DNA of 64,000 nucleotides from contig NZ_CP137080.1 in NCBI RefSeq assembly GCF_036324365.1, forward strand, positions 1,550,001 through 1,614,000, read 5' to 3'. Shown piece after piece: positions 60,462 through 64,000 of the stretch. The number at the start of each line of letters is the position of its first letter. Position 1 is the stretch's first letter. Source of the stretch: Microbacterium limosum (GTDB lineage: Bacteria; Actinomycetota; Actinomycetes; Actinomycetales; Microbacteriaceae). The translations under genes were made by a program, and so were the position numbers. Below the pieces are notes generated by a model, which was not told where the DNA came from, did no database searches, and saw nothing but the letters and a program-made list of their open reading frames with translations.

Positions 60462-62138
60462 TCAGGCCTCGATGACCAGCGGAACGATCATCGGACGACG
60501 CCGCAGCGACTGGTTGACCCAGCGACCGATCGTGCGACGCACGATCTGCGAGAGGGCGTGAGGGTCGCGCACGCCCGACTGCGCGGCATCCGCGAGGGCC
60601 GCGGCGATCTTCGGCTTGACGCCCTCGAACACCGCGTCGTCCTCGGCGAAGCCGCGGGCGTGGATCTCGGGCCCGGTGACGACGCGTCCGGTGGAGGCGT
60701 CGACGACGACGATGACCGAGATGAAGCCCTCCTCGCCGAGGATGCGGCGGTCCTTGAGGTCGGCGTCGGTGATCTCGCCCACCGTCGAGCCGTCGACGTA
60801 CACGAAGCCGATGTCGAGCTGACCGACGACCGACGCGATGCCGTCGCGGAGGTCGACGACCGTCCCGTTCTCACCGAGGATCGTGCGCTCGGGCGGGATG
60901 CCGGTGTCCTGCGCGAGCTTTGCGTTGGCCATGAGGTGCCGGTATTCGCCGTGGATCGGCAGGACGTTCAGCGGCTCGACGATGTTGTAGCAGTACAGCA
61001 GCTCGCCCGCCGCGGCGTGGCCCGACACGTGCACCTTCGCGTTGCCCTTGTGCACGACGTTGGCGCCGAGCTTCGTCAGGCCGTCGATCACGCGGTAGAC
61101 GGCGTTCTCGTTGCCGGGGATGAGGCTCGACGCGAGGATGACGGTGTCGCCGGGACCGGGCTCGATCTCGTGGTCGAGGTTGGCCATCCGCGAGAGCACG
61201 GCCATGGGCTCGCCCTGCGACCCCGTGGACATGTAGACGATCTTGTCCTCGGGGAGGTTCCGGGCCTTCTTGTAGTCGATGAGCACGCCCTTGGGGACGT
61301 GCAGGTAGCCGAGGTCCTCGGCGATCGTCATGTTGCGCACCATGCTGCGCCCCAGCAGCGCGACCCGGCGGCCGTGCGCGGCTGCGGCATCCAGCACCTG
61401 CTGCACGCGGTGGACGTGGCTCGAGAAGCTCGCCACGATGACGCGGCGCGGCGCGCGGCCGATCACCTGGTCGAGCACGGGCCCGATCTCGCGCTCGAGG
61501 GGGGTGAAGCCCGGCACGTCAGCGTTGGTCGAGTCGACGAGGAAGAGGTCGACGCCCTCCTCCCCCAGCCGGGCGAACGCGCGGAGGTCGGTGAGGCGGC
61601 CATCCAGTGGCAGCTGGTCCATCTTGAAGTCGCCGGTCGCGAGGGCGAGGCCGGCGGGGGTGCGGATCGCGACGGCGAGAGCGTCGGGGATCGAGTGGTT
61701 GACCGCGACGAACTCGAGCTCGAACGGGCCTACCTTCTCCTCCTGCCCTTCGGCGACGGTCAGCGTGTACGCCTTGATCCGGTGCTCCTTGAGCTTGGCC
61801 TCCACGAGCGCCAGCGTGAGGCCCGAGCCGATGAGCGGGATGTCGCGCTTGAGCCTCAGCAGGTAGGGCACGGCGCCGATGTGATCCTCGTGCCCGTGCG
61901 TGAGCACGACACCGACGATGTCGTCGAGCCGGTGCTTGATCGGTTCGAAGTCCGGCAGGATCAGGTCTACCCCGGGCTGATGCTCCTCGGGGAAGAGCAC
62001 GCCGCAGTCGACGATGAGCAGCTTGCCCTCGTACTCGAAGACGGTCATGTTTCTTCCGACCTCGCCGAGCCCGCCCAGCGGGATGACGCGGAGGGTTCCG
62101 GGCGCGAGAGCGGGCGGGTCGATGACGCTCGTGGGCAT
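60462..62138 (-). CDS. rnj: Ribonuclease J
   Basis: 558 residues. Metallo-beta-lactamase motif LTHGHEDHIGAVPYL. Beta-CASP features are ASSLIPGNENAVYRVID and VSGHAAAGELLYCYNIVEP. The C-terminal dimerisation domain ends in RRTIGRWVNQSLRRRPMIVP. It is the main 5'-exo/endoribonuclease in actinobacteria. It follows dapA with about 100 bp between, the usual order dapA-rnj-ftsK. Confidence 0.96.
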   Translation of the reverse strand: MPTSVIDPPALAPGTLRVIPLGGLGEVGRNMTVFEYEGKLLIVDCGVLFPEEHQPGVDLILPDFEPIKHRLDDIVGVVLTHGHEDHIGAVPYLLRLKRDIPLIGSGLTLALVEAKLKEHRIKAYTLTVAEGQEEKVGPFELEFVAVNHSIPDALAVAIRTPAGLALATGDFKMDQLPLDGRLTDLRAFARLGEEGVDLFLVDSTNADVPGFTPLEREIGPVLDQVIGRAPRRVIVASFSSHVHRVQQVLDAAAAHGRRVALLGRSMVRNMTIAEDLGYLHVPKGVLIDYKKARNLPEDKIVYMSTGSQGEPMAVLSRMANLDHEIEPGPGDTVILASSLIPGNENAVYRVIDGLTKLGANVVHKGNAKVHVSGHAAAGELLYCYNIVEPLNVLPIHGEYRHLMANAKLAQDTGIPPERTILGENGTVVDLRDGIASVVGQLDIGFVYVDGSTVGEITDADLKDRRILGEEGFISVIVVVDASTGRVVTGPEIHARGFAEDDAVFEGVKPKIAAALADAAQSGVRDPHALSQIVRRTIGRWVNQSLRRRPMIVPLVIEA

Positions 62139-62242
62139 GCATGCCTCCTCGGGATGACGCGGTCCGCGTCACCCTCTGTGTTGTTGTGTTGTGGTGCGAT
62201 CCGTCTGCGGAACGCGTGAGGTTTCGGGGCCGACAGGTCGAG

Positions 62243-63220
62243 TCAGCGGGTGGTGCCGTGCACCTTGGGCAGCGCGCCGCCGGCGGCCGCGTTGCGGTCG
62301 GGGCGGAAGTTCCGGAAGTCGGCGCCGGCGACGTCCTTGACGAGGGCGAGCTCGTCTTCGATCATGGCGGCCTCCCACTCCTCCGGCCCCACGAGGGGAA
62401 GGCGGACGCGGGGGCTGCCGATGCGGCCGAGCCCGTGAAGGATGTACTTCGCCGCCACGGTTCCGGGCACGTGCGTCATGACCGCACGCACGAGCGGCTC
62501 GAGCTTCATGTGCGCCGCCGTCGCCGAGGCGAGATCGCCCGTGTTGACGGCGTCGACGATCGTGCGGTACGGGCCCGCGGCGATGTTGGCGGTCACGCCG
62601 ATCAATCCCGACGCGCCGATCGAGAGGTGCGGGAGCACGTTCGCGTCGTCACCGGAGAAGTAGATCAGATCGGTCTGGTTGAGCACGCGGCTGACCTCGC
62701 TGAAATCACCCTTGGCATCCTTGATCGCGAGGATGTTCGGATGCTTGGCGAGGCGGAGGATCGTCTCGTACTTGATCGGCACACCCGTGCGGCCCGGGAT
62801 GTCGTAGAGGATCACGGGCAGGTCCGTGGCGTCCGCGACGAGACGGAAGTGCGTGAGGATGCCGGCCTGGGTCGGCTTGTTGTAGTACGGCGTGACGATC
62901 ATGATGCCGTCGGCGCCGGCCTTCTCGCTCGCCTTGTACAGCTCGATCGCGTGCGCGGTCTCGTTCGAGCCGCCGCCCGTGATGATCTTCGCGCGTCCGG
63001 CGGCGACGTCCTTGCCCACCTCGACGAGGCGCAGCTTCTCGGGGTCGGTGAGGGTACTCGTCTCCCCCGTCGTGCCGGTGACCACGATGCCGTCGGCGCC
63101 CGCGCTGATGCACGAGTCGATGTGCTTCTCCGTGGCGGGCCAGTCGACCTCGCCGTCGGCCGTCATGGGGGTGACGAGCGCGACCAGCACCTGACCGAAC
63201 GGATTGGCGGTGTGCGTCAT
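62243..63220 (-). CDS. dapA: 4-hydroxy-tetrahydrodipicolinate synthase
   Basis: 325 residues. Schiff-base lysine in NILAIKDAKGDFSEV, Thr-Thr motif VTGTTGETSTLTDPEKLRL and Tyr-containing YYNKPTQAGILTHF. It condenses pyruvate and aspartate semialdehyde in lysine/diaminopimelate synthesis. The ATG gives MTHTANPFGQVLVALVTPM, a typical start. Downstream rnj and upstream thyX match the standard actinobacterial gene order. Confidence 0.96.
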   Translation of the reverse strand: MTHTANPFGQVLVALVTPMTADGEVDWPATEKHIDSCISAGADGIVVTGTTGETSTLTDPEKLRLVEVGKDVAAGRAKIITGGGSNETAHAIELYKASEKAGADGIMIVTPYYNKPTQAGILTHFRLVADATDLPVILYDIPGRTGVPIKYETILRLAKHPNILAIKDAKGDFSEVSRVLNQTDLIYFSGDDANVLPHLSIGASGLIGVTANIAAGPYRTIVDAVNTGDLASATAAHMKLEPLVRAVMTHVPGTVAAKYILHGLGRIGSPRVRLPLVGPEEWEAAMIEDELALVKDVAGADFRNFRPDRNAAAGGALPKVHGTTR

Positions 63221-63293
63221 GGTTCTAGGCTATCGGGCCGCTCCGGTCGGCGCGTCCCGCCCCTCCGAGGGAGGACTGCACGATCGCCGCGCG

Positions 63294-64000
63294 TCAGGGG
63301 GCGACGCGGCCGTTCGCGTTGAACGACGCGTGGGTGAGCGGCATCAGCTCGGTCCAGGCCCGCTCCATCTTCTCCGCGACCATCTCGATCTCGCGCTGCG
63401 GGAAGGACGGGAAATGCGTGCCCTCCCGCTTGGTACGCAGGGAGAGGAAGTTCATCAGCGACCGCGCGTTCATCGTGACGTACATGGACGAATAGATGTT
63501 CAGCGGCAGCACGATGCGCGCGACCTCGCGCGCGACGCCCGCGTCGAGCATGCGCTGGTACGCCTCGAACGCCTGCACGGATGCCGCGCGCGTCGCCTCG
63601 TCGACGAGGGCGGTCTGCTCCGGGGTCCCGTCGAGGAACTCGTACGCCCCGGGCTTGCCGACCTGGATCAGCTTGCGCTCGGGCGCGGGCACGTAGAACA
63701 CGGGACGCAGCTCGCGGTAGCGGCCCGACTCCTCGTTGTACGAGGCGATGCGGTGGCGCATGAACTCCCGGAAGACGAAGATCGGCGCCTGCACGTAGAA
63801 CGTCATCGAGTTGTGCTCGAACGGGGAGCCGTGGCGATCGCGCATGAGGTAGTTGATGAGGCCGCGGTCACGGGCGGATGCCTCGGCGCCGGAGGCGGCG
63901 TCATCCAGCGTCTGCTCGCCCATCGTCGAGACACGGGCGGCGAAGAGCACATCGGCATCCGATGCGCTGGAGCGGACGAGCTCGACGGCGACGTCGGAGC
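63294..64000 (-). CDS. thyX: Flavin-dependent thymidylate synthase ThyX (N-terminus outside window)
   Basis: At least 235 residues are present; the frame continues past the window edge (LVRSSASDADVLFAARVS). The family motif RHRIASYNEESGRY (the R-H-R-x7-S form) is intact, as are YLMRDRHGSPFEHNSMTFYV and RSLMNFLSLRTKREGTHFP. It makes dTMP from dUMP with FAD, NADPH and methylene-tetrahydrofolate. It is followed by dapA after 73 bp. The start codon is not in the window. Confidence 0.95.
   Translation of the reverse strand, partial: SDVAVELVRSSASDADVLFAARVSTMGEQTLDDAASGAEASARDRGLINYLMRDRHGSPFEHNSMTFYVQAPIFVFREFMRHRIASYNEESGRYRELRPVFYVPAPERKLIQVGKPGAYEFLDGTPEQTALVDEATRAASVQAFEAYQRMLDAGVAREVARIVLPLNIYSSMYVTMNARSLMNFLSLRTKREGTHFPSFPQREIEMVAEKMERAWTELMPLTHASFNANGRVAP

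Overview
The window comes from a high-GC actinobacterium, most likely a Microbacterium-like member of the Microbacteriaceae. The signs are codon use, many GTG starts, the prfB-ftsE and thyX-dapA-rnj-ftsK-pgsA-cinA-clgR neighbourhoods, and a Tad/Flp locus in the order known from actinobacteria such as Mycobacterium (Rv3654c-Rv3659c type).

Layout. 1-7.1 kb: start of ftsE, prfB, a divergent MFS exporter and a six-gene Tad-like pilus/secretion operon on the minus strand. 7.2-15.7 kb: tRNA-Leu(TAG), a DedA protein, a divergent Ku/LigD end-joining pair, rdgB-rph-murI and nicotinate phosphoribosyltransferase. 15.7-18.9 kb: an ABC exporter whose ATPase has an unusual 300-residue low-complexity N-terminus. 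19.1-26.1 kb: a cell-surface polymer cluster with an NTP-transferase, a GT2 glycosyltransferase and three diverged CDP-glycerol:glycerophosphotransferase-family proteins. 26.1-30.5 kb: an HtrA-type protease, an aminotransferase, a nitrilase-family amidohydrolase and a DUF6328 membrane protein.

30.5-55.8 kb is a genomic island of about 25.2 kb inserted in the 3' end of an initiator tRNA-Met gene. A 37-bp copy of the tRNA 3' end lies at 30518-30554. The intact tRNA, containing the same 37 bp at 55747-55783, sits beside an excisionase and a tyrosine integrase. No relaxase or conjugation gene is visible. The cargo has three parts: (i) a ten-gene catabolic operon (Rbs-type ABC importer, aldehyde dehydrogenase, GMC dehydrogenase with its small subunit, SAF-domain oxidoreductase, DUF1537-type acid-sugar kinase, GntR regulator, small monooxygenase) behind a recognisable promoter with FadR-like operators; (ii) an IS110-family element with a frameshifted transposase, followed by a Tn554-like TnpA-TnpB-TnpC set; (iii) a three-gene, 8-bp-overlapping operon DUF6361 - phospholipase-D nuclease - large helicase that looks like an anti-phage defence system. 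The Tn554-like unit sits at the 3' end of the helicase gene and leaves it in frame with TnpA, giving one open frame of 1440 codons.

55.8-64 kb returns to core genes on the minus strand: tRNA-fMet, DUF3046, clgR, cinA, pgsA, ftsK, rnj, dapA and the 3' part of thyX. Functions are assigned from protein motifs read by eye. No database search was possible, so family names for poorly known proteins (DUF numbers, EcsC-like) are from memory and carry lower confidence.
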